A DNA stretch of 64,000 nucleotides from Tubulanus polymorphus (Eukaryota; Nemertea; Palaeonemertea; Tubulaniformes; Tubulanidae): contig NC_134033.1 of NCBI RefSeq assembly GCF_964204645.1, forward strand, positions 248,001-312,000, in the 5' to 3' direction. Each line of letters starts with the position of its first letter. Positions within the stretch are counted from its first letter, which is position 1. A program made the translations under genes and the position numbers. Below the pieces are notes generated by a model. It was not told the origin of the DNA, searched no databases, and saw only the letters and a list, made by a program, of their open reading frames with translations. This document shows, piece after piece, positions 37,831 through 50,075 of this stretch.

Positions 37831-39948
37831 GGTTACCGTAGATACAAAACCTAATAAAAGAACGTTAAACAAGATTAGTTTTGTTTTTAAAATGAGATCT
37901 ATTTCAAAAAATTTCAAATGTTCTAAATCAACTGCGAATAATTACCCGATGCTGCCCCCTGTGAGTGATCAGTTTAAAACTGTCTAATTATTCGAATCAA
38001 TCTAAAATTTGTTTCGAATGCAGATTTTGTCGCTTGCTCAGTCTAAAATCCAGGCACTACCGAGTACGACACAACTAGGACAGGGACAGAGCAATTTCTC
38101 TAAAATGTCCTCACATTCAGTGAGAATTTTATGTAGGGAATTTAGGTCAATAATCAACTACCGGTTTTTCATTGTAAACACGATGAATAGCGGGCGCGGG
38201 ACCTGCTGCACTCGTCTCACCAGCTAGTGCCCAGCCCCAGGGCAGGCCCCCGAGAGAGAGGAGCAGGTTGATTATTCCTGTGTATGTCAGCGCGCGTCTA
38301 TTCACTTAAAACCTCCTCTACTGATTGTTTCATCAATCGATACATAATACCAGCACGCATAGAAATTAAATACACGCGTTAAAAACGTTAAACTTACCCG
38401 AAAAAATAGATACTGCCCGACAATAAAATCGTATATTGAATTGAATTGGTGCTGGTGCGGGGAATCCCAAGATATTCAGTTCCGGTTTATGCAGGGACTC
38501 GATCCCCGAGCTCTGAGCTCACGGCGCGCCAGGATCTGGCGCTGCTAATTAACCCTAACCCTAGGGTTAACGTCTGGTCAGGACTCGAACCTGCCAACTC
38601 CGGATCACCAGGATCTGGCGCTGCTAATTAACCCTAGGGTTAACGTTTGGTCGGGACTCGAACCCACCGACTCCAGCTCGCCACGAGGTCCGACTATCCA
38701 TGGCCAATTTCTGGACTAAGAAAAACGTCGGTGGTTTTCCTAGTACAGTAATTAGGAGACTGACACAGTGTAGTGCACCCATCCTCGCTTGCCAGGGTTG
38801 ATTGACCACACACACGCCGCAACGGCTTTACACCCCTTTGCATGAGCTTCGCGACCGCCTGCAAACCCTGGCATGCGAGCAAAGGAGCATGCAGTACGGG
38901 TCTGATTTTCCTTCTCTTTCAAAGAAATTTATATTCAAAAGTCGAGGTTAATTAATCGGGAACTCGTACGTGTAGTCTTGCCACACCCCCCCCCCCCCAA
39001 AAAAAAAAAAATTAAAAAAATTCTGTTAAAGAACAGTCGTTATGTGGTTACTCTACTAAACTACTTAGAAAAAAACCCGATATATTTCAGCGTTTTAAAA
39101 TCAATTCTTGAAGATGTTTATTTAATTTTTCCATTCTCAAATCGTAGTTTTCGGAAAAAGGCTGGAAATTATTTACTTTTATCCAAAATCAGACCTTTTT
39201 ATGAGTGAGATGATTTTTCTCGGTCCTAAAAACATCCGATTTTTTACGCGAGGCGTAGGGCGATGTGATGGGTTTAACGGATGGAATATAATTGAGTCTC
39301 TCTATTCACAGATGATAAAACCCGCAGTATAATTTAGATCAGATGCAAACATATAAATGCAGAAAATAAAGCGATGATTATTAGTCACGAGGATCTATTA
39401 AATTCATTTACATTCACGGATGTCTTTTCAACATTAATTGCCATTGAATATATATTTTTATACAATAGATAATCGTTTTGAATTACATCCGGGTGTTTGA
39501 ATCTTACTATATACACTATATACACTACATCACATCACCCACGCCCCCCTTAGGCCTATCTCATATTAGTTCAATAAATATCCCTACCACAAAATTAGGC
39601 AAAAACATGCACCTACGGGCTAGAATGTAGGAGAGTGGACACCACTCTCGAACATTCTTGTCTCTATAGGCTATAGGCATCCGGGTGTCATTAGTCACAC
39701 ATTCACGATTGATAGAACACAATATCCGCGTTGATGCGATGTAGAAAGAATCCCACAATGATAATGAAAAAGTCCGAAAATGCTAGTTTGTCTCATTACT
39801 TCTGATTTCAATTTGCAATTTATATTTATATTCACTATTGTATCATATAAATACTCTCTGGTTTGCTTCCTTTTAATCTATTTTAGCGTGTAACTGTTTC
39901 TACATTAATTTTCCTTTAGTTTGTATCGTCTCTGATTACTTGAATTAG

Positions 39949-39951
<3 letters not shown>
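37831..39951. other. upstream flank of the amine oxidase gene
   Basis: A minus-strand donor-like ATTTTTTCGG|GTAAGTTT at about 38395 could end a 5' UTR exon. The tRNA-like cluster at 38470-38690 follows, then AT-rich sequence with nothing recognisable. Confidence 0.4.
38470..38690 (-). mobile_element. cluster of tRNA-derived SINE-like fragments
   Basis: Minus-strand B boxes (GGTTCGAGTCC) at about 38581-38591 and 38654-38664, and a diverged one at about 38486. The first two sit in a near-duplicate of about 60-70 bp with GGATCTGGCGCTGCTAATTA. The context matches the tRNA-like element at 20015-20092. There are no intact tRNA folds. Confidence 0.5.

Positions 39952-39985
<34 letters not shown>
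39952..39985. repeat. (TA)n microsatellite
   Basis: Sixteen or seventeen TA dinucleotides directly upstream of the 69-bp satellite. Confidence 0.97.
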
Positions 39986-39987
<2 letters not shown>

Positions 39988-40002
39988 TAATTTCTGTTGT
40001 AT

Positions 40003-41460
40003 TTCGGTATTCCTGAAGATGTCTATTAGGATATAGTGGAAACGTTGAATAAACTACACTAGCTCAAGGAATACAGTATTCCTGAAGATGACTATTAGAA
40101 TATAGTCGAAACGTTGAATAAACTACAGTATTCCTGTAGATGACTATTAGAATATAGTCGAATCGTTGAATAGACTACACTAGCTCAAGGAATACAGTAT
40201 TCCTGAAGATGACTATTAGGATATAGTCGAAACGTTGAATAAACTACACTAGCTCAAGGAATACAGTATTCCTGAAGATGACTATTAGGATATAGTCGAA
40301 ACGTTGAATAAACTACACTAGCTCAAGGAATACAGTATTCCTGAAGATGACTATTAGGATATAGTCGAAACGTTGAATAAACTACACTAGCTCAAGGAAT
40401 ACAGTATTCCTGAAGATGACTATTAGGATATAGTGGAAACGTTGAATAAACTACACTAGCTCAAGGAATACAGTATTCCTGAAGATGACTATTAGGATAT
40501 AGTCGAAACGTTGAATAAACTGCACTAGCTCAAGGAAACATTTCAGACTCTTTTTATTCTTAGTGTGCAGGGATTTTATATTATCTTTACAACACGGACT
40601 CAGAGTGTTTCATCAATGGTTATAATGAGGACAACATCAGTATTCCTGAAGATGACTATTAGGATAAAGTCGAAACGTTGAATAAACTACACTAGCTCAA
40701 GGAATACAGCATTCCTGAAGATGACTATTAGGATAAAGTCGAAACGTTGAATAAACTACACTAGCTCAAGGAATACAGTATTCCTGAAGATCACTATCGG
40801 ATATAGTCTAAACGTTGAATAAACTACACTAGCTCAAGGAATACAGTATTCCTGAAGATCACTATCGGATATAGTCTAAACGTTGAATAAACTACACTAG
40901 CTCAAGGAATACAGTATTCCTGAAGATGACTATTAGGATAAAGTCGAAACGTTGAATAAATTACACTAGCTCAAGGAATACAGTATTCCTGAAGATGACT
41001 ATTAGGATATAGTCTAAACGTTGAATAAACTACACTAGCTCAAGGAATACAGTATTCCTGAAGATGACTATTAGGATAAAGTCGAAACGTTGAATAAACT
41101 ACACTAGCTCAAGGAATACAGTATTCCTGAAGATGACTATTAGGATATAGTCTAAACGTTGAATAGACTACACTAGCTCAAGGAATACAGTATTCCTGAA
41201 GATGACTATTAGGATAAAGTCGAAACGTTGAATAAACTACACTAGCTCAAGGAATACAGTATTCCTGAAGATGACTATTAGGATAAAGTCGAAACGTTGA
41301 ATAAACTACACTAGCTCGAGGAATACAGTATTCCTGAAGATGACTATTAGGATAAAGTCGAAACGTTGAATAAACTACACTAGCTCAAGGAATACAGTAT
41401 TCCTGAAGATGACTATTAGGATATAGTCTAAACGTTGAATAAACTACACTAGCTCAAGGG
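40003..41460. repeat. 69-bp satellite in two blocks with hammerhead-like core
   Basis: About 20 copies of a 69-bp unit (ATTCCTGAAGATGACTATTA ... CTACACTAGCTCAAGGAATA) in blocks 40003-40540 and 40638-41460, split by about 100 bp of unique sequence. Units vary at gtCGAAACg, gtGGAAACg and gtCTAAACg. Each unit has CTGAAGA, then a six-base stem GACTAT/ATAGTC in most copies, then GAAAC. Confidence 0.93.
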
Positions 41461-43672
41461 AACATTTCGGATTCTATTTTTCATTTCTATAATTGTCAGA
41501 TTTTCACACGATTTTTAGGTATTTGAGGGACATTTAGGGTATATAAGCTAAATCTTGCGCTGCGGATTGCTGTCTTATTGGGGGCTTTATTTTCAAAAGG
41601 TTTCGGGAAAATTTCGACGTGAACACGTGTGCTCCTTGTGTTCCTGTCTCGATCCGCCCTGCAGTTAAATAGTTTTTCAAATCCAAAATCCCATTTGATT
41701 CCTCCTATAGAATTTATATCAGCATGATTTGGGAGTATTCATTTTACAGCTGCAATATCAGACGACAGCATAAAGCAGATATAAAACTCGCACATAAAGC
41801 GGAAGTTCTCTCCTTCTGTGAGGTGAATACATTTTTCTAACTGCATTTTAGTTTGGACCGCTGTGCTCCACGGGTACAGGGTATCTCGCGGAGGGGCTGT
41901 TTCAATACACTCATGGATCTCCAGCGGAGGGGCTGCTTCTGACTCATGTTTAGCCCTAGTTCAAGACTCTATATTTTATGTAACTTTAGGGCAGGTGACC
42001 AGTGATCAGTCAGGTGAGTGACCAGTGACCAGTCAGATATGGTGACTCTTCACTGACTACCCGCTATTATTCTCTGATAACAACAGTTTCTAATCAGACC
42101 TGATCTAAATTGCCGCCGCCAGTAATAAATTAATCATTGTTATCAAAAATTGTCAGCTGAATTTGTTCTATTTTGTCAACATTGTTGTGCCGCGTCTTAC
42201 CTACAGCGCCTCCTAGTGGAGGAGGAGAATATCCATCCTATAACCTATAAACATCCGCCATCTTACGAGGAAGCAATGAGTAGCACGTGAACTCTTCACA
42301 GACACCAAAACCTGAAAGAAGTGAATTAAATTTCATTTTGATAAGTCGTTACGTTTACATCGAAGAATTCATCTCTATTTCTGAGTCTCAGTTTGTTTCA
42401 GGCCTATTTCTAATTCAGCTACGTAATTTGAAATGGTCGTTTGGTTGAGTTTATCGTCACAACTATCACTAATTCAACAGTGAATTTTAAAACTTTGAAA
42501 TCTAATTTTATCGACAACGAGAAGGTTGTGAAATTAGAGGAACTGACCTCGCGAAATTACAACACACAGAGACCTACCTAGAATCGCCGTGAGCGAAATA
42601 AAACCGCACGAAATGACTTCAAAATGATGACTTAAAAAGCTCTATAGAATAATTGTTATAAATTGTTGAATCTAATTCTGTTTTATGTAATGAATTTCTA
42701 TGTTTGCAATAAAACACTGATGTTCAATGGTACAAAAACAACCGCTTCTATTACGAGATTAATTTGAGAGGAGACCTCAAAATAACAAGGTGCGAATGAT
42801 TTAAATATAATAATTATTCAATGATTTGAATCTACAATTAAAAAACCGCGTCTTCTAAAAATATACGCGAGAAATATCGACATCAAAAACAGCGCGACCA
42901 AAATCAGTAAATTAATTCAACCAAATAAACCAGAAACCCAGGTACCACAGGAATAGGACCCGACCGGGTGGGGTGGGTGCTGTCTGAACCTGAAACCAGT
43001 TTTTCGTAAGTAAATGTCATTTGTATTTTATAAGAAGTAGAGTTCAACAGTTCAACTCTTCATCTTAATCAAATCACACTTAACTCACAAACTGTCAAAC
43101 ATTTTCAATCCAGTTCAATTGTAAATAAATGCAACTTTTACTGTTAAAAAGTTCCACTTGAAATTACAACTGTATTTTATATTAACAGCTGAAATTATGT
43201 TCTAATTCACAGATTTATCAACTAACTATTCTAACCTAACCTATATTCGGCCTACCTATTCGGGCTCGGGTTTAGGGGTTAGGGAGGGGGATACTGAAAT
43301 AGAGACATGTTATACAGGTCGCACCGGAATTCTTCAGTCACTCTGTCATCATAATTCAACTTCAGGTTCAATCTTCTGTGACTAGGGGGTCTTGTTCTTC
43401 ACACTGAAATAGAACATACAGGCCGCACCTGAATCGGGCCACTCTGTTGTGTGCTGGGGGTGAAGACACGTACTCTGTGGCCTAGTCTTCTGGGGTCTTG
43501 TCTCAGCGATGACCCTGAAATTGTCATGTTTATTTCAGCTAAACGTTTTTACATTAAAGTCGTTTTCTTATAAAATAAAAGATTCAAAAAACGGAAATTC
43601 TGAAATAAAAGGAAAACACCTGAAAATATAGAAAAACCCTGGAAATAGAAGCATAAAATACAGGATCCTAAA

Positions 43673-44000
43673 ATAAAGATATTAGGCATCAAAATAAACA
43701 GACAGCTTCTCCGTCAGACCCAGAGACCCAAAGACCCACAGGACCCTGATGCGAATAGCACCCAAATTTCTTTACTTAAACTTACACATTACACATCTAA
43801 AAACTTACTAACTCACCGAGTAAGTTCCTAAACTAACTAAACCTATAAAACATAATTTCAGCTGTTAATGTTTTTCTAACTCACAGTTTATCCAATCCTG
43901 TGTGTGTAATGTATGAATCCAGGGATCCTCGGAATATAGTCATTTAGTATCCTCGTGTTTTTGATAATAGTTCACAGTTTATTATGAGCGCAGTTTGTTG
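43673..44000. repeat. segmental direct repeat, copy 1
   Basis: Shares long near-identical blocks with 44786-45140 (for example CACAGGACCCTGA, TTTACTTAAACTTACACAT, AACTCACCGAGTAAGTTCCT and the GTGTGTGTAATGTATGAATC end). The offset is about 1.1 kb. Confidence 0.85.
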
Positions 44001-44415
44001 TAATATCGCAATAATCCTGATTTAATTTGAACTCCGATTGAATCGATTCCATTCCGAATTCCGTGACGCCTGAAAAATAAAACAAAGAAGAAATTCAAAC
44101 AACCATTTAGTCGAAATACCGATAAATTCATTTCCCGGGCAAAAACCCCTCACAACTTCGCGCCTCACTGCACTCGCTTTACGGGGGTGCCCCTAGTAAT
44201 CGAAAAGGTACCCCACGTATGTTGCCCCCCTCCCCTAGAAATTAATCCTGCATCTACCCTTGTATCTGAATAGTCTATAAGTAACAAGTAGAAGTTCATA
44301 TACCGTTTACATTGCTGGGTTTCACACGTGTGAAAATCAACTCACTTTTTCACGTAAATATGTTGAAATTTGCGATGCGGAAATCTCGACAAACTCACCT
44401 AACAATCGCGTTCAT
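43982..44415 (-). other. possible two-exon short reading frame
   Basis: An ATG at 44415 reads into a donor at 44399 (GTTAG|GTGAG). An acceptor TTTTTCAG before 44069 continues in phase to a stop at 43982, giving 34 codons rich in Arg/Gly/Ile. Splice signals are good, but the product is tiny and unrecognised; it may be part of a noncoding transcript. Confidence 0.18.
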
Positions 44416-44785
44416 CTTATCCGTATCAGTTTTATCGTTTCTGAATTGTTTTTTTATCGTTTAATTTCGTGTTTTATGATGTAGTTTTAAGCGCGGTGGT
44501 GACGGATTCTAATGGAGCGGGTTTCTTGCTCGCTTTGCACTCGGCTCGAGCGCGGCTGGTCATCACGGCCGGCGATTGGCCGCATAATTGATGCGGGGCG
44601 CAATTTAGTAATTCTGATTGGTCAAGTGGCGCGCATAGCTAATGATGACCTGAACTGGACAGAACCGGTTTCGGTGACCCTGATGATGATACATGTACAA
44701 CTGAATTCTATATTGCGCAATACAGCCAGGCTAACCTGTTATTTATCTATTTGGCCGACAGAGACATTAGTGAAACCGTTAGTGA

Positions 44786-45140
44786 AAATAAATATATTAG
44801 GCATCGAAATAAACAAACTGCTTTCTGTATCTGCAAGACCAGAGACCCAGAGACTCCACAGGACCCTGACGCAAATAGCACCCAAATTCCTTTACTTAAA
44901 CTTACACATTTTATCTAAGATTGTATTAATATTCATGCATTTCTATAACTTACTAACTCACCGAGTAAGTTCCTAAACTAACTAAACCTATAAAACATAA
45001 TTTCAGCTGTTAATGTTTTTCTAACTTACAGTTTATCCAATCCTGTGTGTGTAATGTATGAATCCAATGATAATCCTTGAGTCAATTTGAATCCTTGTGT
45101 TTTTAACAACAGTTCAGTTTATTGAGCACAGTTTATATCC
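44786..45140. repeat. segmental direct repeat, copy 2
   Basis: Partner of 43673-44000. The frame at 44512-44976 overlaps it but has no coding features. Confidence 0.85.
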
Positions 45141-46120
45141 ATCCGGAACTAGTTTGAGCGCGATTTCATTCCAAATAAATCCTGAACAAGAAAACAATTC
45201 AAATTCCATTTAATTTCCAGTAACGGCTCAGTTTTTGAGAACGGTTTATCTTGATTTCGTTTCAGCGCGATTCCATTCACAATAAATCCTAATATGTTCA
45301 CAAGAGGTGTCTAATTGTTTACGGGAGACAGTTTGAGCACCTCACTGTCCAGACTGGTAAACCATACACCATCGCGATAACCTCCAGGTGGGAACATATA
45401 CAAGACACCCAAATGTAATAATCTGCGCGAACGACAAGAATTGTCGAACACAATGAAGCTTCATATTTCATATTATCTAACTATTGGGGTCACTGGTCAT
45501 AATCCATCTTCGCTCTATAAACTGCGCGGTGACTCTAGTGAAGATATCAATCCATTCTGAACTGCATGAAGTATATATCGGTATAAATCAAATATCTCTA
45601 ATAGTAAAATGATTTAATTTGAAAATTGAATAATTAAATTTGCCGCTAAAACCGGGTCCAGCTTCCAAAACATCCTCATTAATGATTGGACGCATAATTA
45701 GTCATACTCGTCGATGATTGGCTAATTGGTACGAAATATGCATAATCTAAACTAGATGATTTACGCAAGTTCTCACAGGACCCGGTATTTACGCGGGAAC
45801 CTTACAAATCGTTCCACTTTCTTAGGAATAAAAGTTCCATCACTTCAGTGAAAATCCACCCTCCCAAGATATGGCTGACTTCAGGCCCCGATATCTAGCG
45901 GCAATATCGTTCTTGACTCCTTGAAAGGAATTGTCGCCCATCAGGTCAGGAAGGTCCGATGATTTTTATTCATCAAATAAATTTCACTTTTCTCTTCCGC
46001 CATTTGCTTATCTACACCATTATCAATGCATCTAAATCTGTTAAACTTCCTCAACCAGAGAGATTGTTTTAGACATGTATATACTGGTGTAGGTGAATCA
46101 ATCCTTTCTATATCACGACG

Positions 46121-49100
46121 ATGAAGACACGTTTGTTCTTTATAATCTGCACAGTTTTGTTGCAACTGGGAAATATATACATTACACAAACATCTGGAGC
46201 TGAAAGTAAGTTACTGCAGCCGCCATTACTAGACTTTGTAATTATATTTCAGTCAGATTTGCGAATTCGATGACGTCAGTTGTTTAATAATAGATTCACT
46301 ACAGGCCCTAAATGTAATCTGACAAAAAGAACAAACAATAAACACATCTGGACCCAGTTCCATAGTCGCGAGTTAGAGTTAACTCTGAGTTAAAGTTAGT
46401 TCATTTTCAATGAGTTAACTGAGGGTCAAATCTTAACTCTGAACTGGACCCTGGTTGATTTAATTTCACATGAAGTTTGTATCTTGATGTCTGGTTTGAT
46501 AAAAAACGAGTCGCTGATATAATCACCTCACTTACCAGTGGCGGAGTCAGACATTTAAGTAGAGGGGTCAAGTGCACTTTTTCCCAGGTATCTCTCATAT
46601 ATCTCAATGAAAAATACATTCATAAAACCGTGTGCAGTAATTCCCGGCAGACACCGCGCGAAACAGAAATCGATAAAGATTTGAATCGTCGTTAATTTCA
46701 TCATTAATACGATTGATGTTTATATTAATTTGTTTAAGGAATTTACGGGACGCCTCATTCCGCTCGAGATGCAAAACCCGACAATAAAACGCAAGGAGAA
46801 ATGATTCGATATACTTGTAAAATAATTGGCGGAAATTCTAGAGTAATATTCCAAGAGAAGAGAAACGGTTCGGGACAATGGTTAACAGTTCCAGACGACC
46901 AGCTTAACAAAACTAAAGACAAACTGAATGTTGAGTTGGTTGAGCTAAAATTCAAAGCAGATTTCAATCGATACAATGGATCTTCATTTAGATGTCTTGT
47001 AAATGAAAGTCCAACATATCCGGAACCTCTTCAGTTTGATCTGATTGTAGTTAAACGAACTGGTAAGTTACAGTTTGTGTTGCTTATTGAAATAATCAAA
47101 CAATTTAGAACATTAAAACTTGCATTCTTGGTTTTCTTAGAAATAACATAGTTAAATTGAGCTGATAAAATGTCTTATATCTGGTAGTTCGTTTTTAGCC
47201 TATTTGGGAATTTAGTCCCAGCGGGCTAGTGCGTTCACTTTTCATCCGTTGACGGAATCCAGTTATTTTGACGAAGATTCAAGACTGGCGGCCATTGTTG
47301 TCCGCCAAAATCAGTACTTTTTACACATTTTTGAAGTTTTTGAGGGAAATAAAACAATGTGGTTTAAAAGGGAAGGGCGACACGAGCGTATTTTTTCACC
47401 CGATCGCGACGATTCAATTCGCCAGCGCGAATTTAAACGCCCGATACGAGCGGGCACACGTAGCGATTCAACCAAAATTCGGTCAGCGACTGGCACTTAT
47501 CATATCTATTTTATATTCTTAACAGTAACTTTTATCAGGAACTGGACCAAGCAAAGTGAAAGAATCACTTACAAAATGTAGTTTTGTTTTTCTTATTTCA
47601 GATCATGCAGGTTCCAATCAAATCCCGACGATTGAAACCACAACACTGGGGTGAGTTTACATTTCGAAAATAGTTAAAAATGTCCCAGGGAAAAAATCCC
47701 CGGACGATGTACGGGCTCCTGTTGTTTCGTAAAAACGGCTCGTTATGGTCGATGTTTGTTTTGTGAAATAACTTGATTTGATATCTAGCGTGTCTCATTG
47801 GCATTTAAAATCGGAATAAGAATCGGGTGCTGGTTGGTGTATGATCAATGCTTAGAGGTTTATATGTGTTGATGTCAATAAACCGAACTTGTAATAAAAA
47901 CTGAGACATTCAATAATTATTCATGTCATTTTCCACAATGAACTGAAATATTCGATAACGATTTTGCTGCTAATTTATTTTAATCGTAAATTACGCCCTT
48001 TTCATTCAGAGTTCGTCGTCTGGTTATTACTGAAAATGATGGCTCGAAAGTCAAGGTCATTATGAATTTAACTTATTATCAAACTTTCAATATGTGAAAT
48101 GATAAAGTCCCCGGATGTAACGCACGGAGTCTAATTATACCCGCTTAATTCAGGGTAAAACAAAATACACTTTGGTAGATTATAATACAATATCTAAATC
48201 TGATACCATCATCAGTTTCAACTCTACATCAGGGGCCGGTTCCATAGTCATGGCTTAGACTTAAGACCAGTCTAAGACCAACTTGGTTCTATAGCCAATC
48301 TAACAACTTAAGACCAGTCTTAAGATTTAAGGCCACTTTTGGACATAAGTCACGACTGTGCAACTGGGCCCAGAGTTCGGTAAAATGGAATTATTATCAT
48401 TACTCGTTTATTGTTCTCAGACTGACCCCACAAACCGGCTTAAACTGGACCACACTGACTGGACCATGACGATAGTTTACATCGCTTGTGGAGTCATCGG
48501 TTTCCTCCTCATCATCATTTCTATCGTTGTTATCGTCATCGTCATCATCATTTGCAGGTATTTACTGAACAAACAGCAGATTTCTGTAGAGATTATAAAT
48601 ACGTTTGTCTCATTGTTCACCAACATCTACAGTTCAATGTCAAGGTCGATTACTATTGATAAGAGGTCGTCATTAGTTCCAAGTCAAGTTTGTCAGTGAC
48701 GTCATTTATAAATAATAACATATCCGCGCACTTCGATTAGAACACGATAAAATGTGTTATTGTACATGTAGGCTTTACCGAGATAATGGCAAACAAAAAA
48801 AAAACTAGTCAAAGTTTTATTTTTATCACAACAAATAAACGTGAAATTTTAGAATTGATAAGAGATCAGATTTTTGGAAGGAATGCCTACTGGCGGTTAA
48901 TTAATTAAACTCTTCTAATTCCAATAAAGAAAGGCCCAAGTTCCAATTGACTCCACTTATTCTTCAAACTAATAATAAACTCATCACTGAACACGTGTTT
49001 TATAAGGGGCACACACCGGTTTATGCGGAGTTAAATCTTCTTTTTTTAAGAATGTTTCCTAAATGCGAGTTCTTGTGGTTAATGACCTAAAAAATTATAA

Positions 49101-50075
49101 TCTCTACTCAAAATCTGACGTTATTTCAACCATTTCATTTTTTTCTCGGTCGATTTTTCCACTGCTTAAATTATCAATTTTTTCAGACGCAGACGACCTA
49201 TCGGTGAAGGTCGTGTGGAGACTACAACTCTGACTACAACACCGCAGCAACAACTCGAGATGTTAGATGAAGTCTATGATGAGTTGTATGATGACATAGA
49301 TTCTGATAGTGACAGTAACAAACTGCACACCAGCAATCAGAAAACTACTACAGATCCATACATTGATATGGAAGCCGGGAAGGGCAAAGATACGGCTCCT
49401 TATATTGATATGGAAGCCGGGAAGGGCAAAGATACGGCTCCTTACATTGATATGGAAGCCGGGAAGGGCAAAGATACGGCTCCTTATATGGATATGGAAG
49501 CCGGTAAGGGCAAAGATACGGCTCCTTACATTGATATGGAAGCCGGGAAGGGCAAAGATACAACTCCTTATATGGATATGGGACCTGGAATAGAGGCAGA
49601 TACATACATGAGTACTGAAGGCGCGATACGCACAGACACAACTCCCAGCGCCGGAGGAGACACAGATCAATACATGAATCCTGAAGCCTTGGAGACAAAG
49701 TATCTTCAGTTAACGGGAGATACTGATGAACCTTTAGCAGATGATGTTTATTCTTACGCTACTGTTGAATATAAAGCTCCTTATATGGATATGAGACCCG
49801 GAATAGACGAGGATACATACACGAATACCGAAGGTGCACTGGGCAAAGATACAACTCCTTATATGGATATGGGACCCGGAATAGAGGCAGATACATACAT
49901 GAGTACTGAAGGCGCGATACGCACAGACACAACTCCCAGCGCCGGAGGAGACACAGATCAATACATGAATCCTGAAGCCTTGGAGACAAAGTATCTTCAG
50001 TTAACGGGGGATACCGATGAACCTTTGGCAGATGATGTTTATTCTTACGCTACTGTTGAATATACTTGTGATTAA
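46121..50075 (+). CDS. Ig-superfamily receptor 1 with tandem YxxM signalling tail
   Basis: Six GT-AG exons in consistent phase (46121-46205, 46739-47062, 47602-47650, 48010-48055, 48421-48557, 49187-50075) encode 509 aa. Exon 1 is a signal peptide (LFFIICTVLLQL core). Exon 2 is one Ig-like domain with the cysteine pair in IRYTCKII and SSFRCLVN and the conserved stretch ELKFKADFNRYNGSSFRC. Exons 3-4 form a short Thr-rich stalk. Exon 5 is a transmembrane helix (about 184-213), followed by the stop-transfer RRRRP. The 296-residue tail, almost all in one exon, has eight YxxM motifs at Y272, 286, 300, 314, 328, 342, 413 and 439, plus YMNP (376, 473), YTNT (425), YLQL (386, 483) and YATV (404, 501). 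YxxM is the p85/PI3K SH2 docking consensus and YxN suits Grb2 SH2. The short exon 4 is the weakest part of the model. Confidence 0.8.
46352..46456. mobile_element. fold-back element in receptor 1 intron 1
   Basis: A diverged copy of the family at 17886-17975: starts ACCCAGTTCCATAGTCGCGA, has internal GAGTTAACTCTGAGTTAAAG and ends TTAACTCTGAACTGGACCC. Confidence 0.6.
47195..47345. repeat. dispersed repeat, copy in receptor 1 intron
   Basis: Shares TTTAGTCCCAGCGGGCTA, GCGTTCA, GAATCCAGT and TTTACACAT..TTTGAAGTTTT blocks with 59470-59605 in the paralogous receptor 2 gene. Either a mobile repeat family or shared ancestral intron sequence. Confidence 0.6.
48236..48375. mobile_element. fold-back element variant just upstream of the receptor 1 transmembrane exon
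   Basis: Begins GGTTCCATAGTCATGGCTTA and ends AGTCACGACTGTGCAACTGG, with internal CTTAAGACCAGTCT inverted words. It ends about 45 bp before the exon 5 acceptor. Confidence 0.55.
49345..49600 (+). repeat. 42-bp coding repeat (14 aa, YIDM/YMDM unit)
   Basis: Five 42-bp units encode the 14-mer PYIDMEAGKGKDTA with YMDM variants. The frame and the tyrosine motif are preserved in every copy. Confidence 0.95.
49561..50062 (+). repeat. 291-bp coding duplication in the receptor 1 tail
   Basis: A 97-codon block (from TTPYMDMGPGIEADTYMST to DDVYSYATVEY) occurs twice with a 291-bp offset and only a few silent or single-base differences. Confidence 0.93.

Larger units (their letters stand above)
41461..46120. 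other. noncoding, duplication-containing interval
   Basis: No conserved protein-coding exon was found. It holds a segmental duplication (43673-44000 and 44786-45140), several minus-strand splice-like signals (acceptor CTTTCAG near 42308, donor CCTC|GTAAGA near 42258, donor TTAG|GTGAGT near 44398), and a CTCF-like motif (42206-42219). It could host a spliced noncoding transcript on the minus strand, or 5' noncoding exons of the amine oxidase gene. Confidence 0.4.

Noticed and set aside
44512-44976. 154-codon plus-strand frame
   Set aside because: Overlaps a segmental duplication copy; no motif, no splice context, composition like flanking noncoding DNA.
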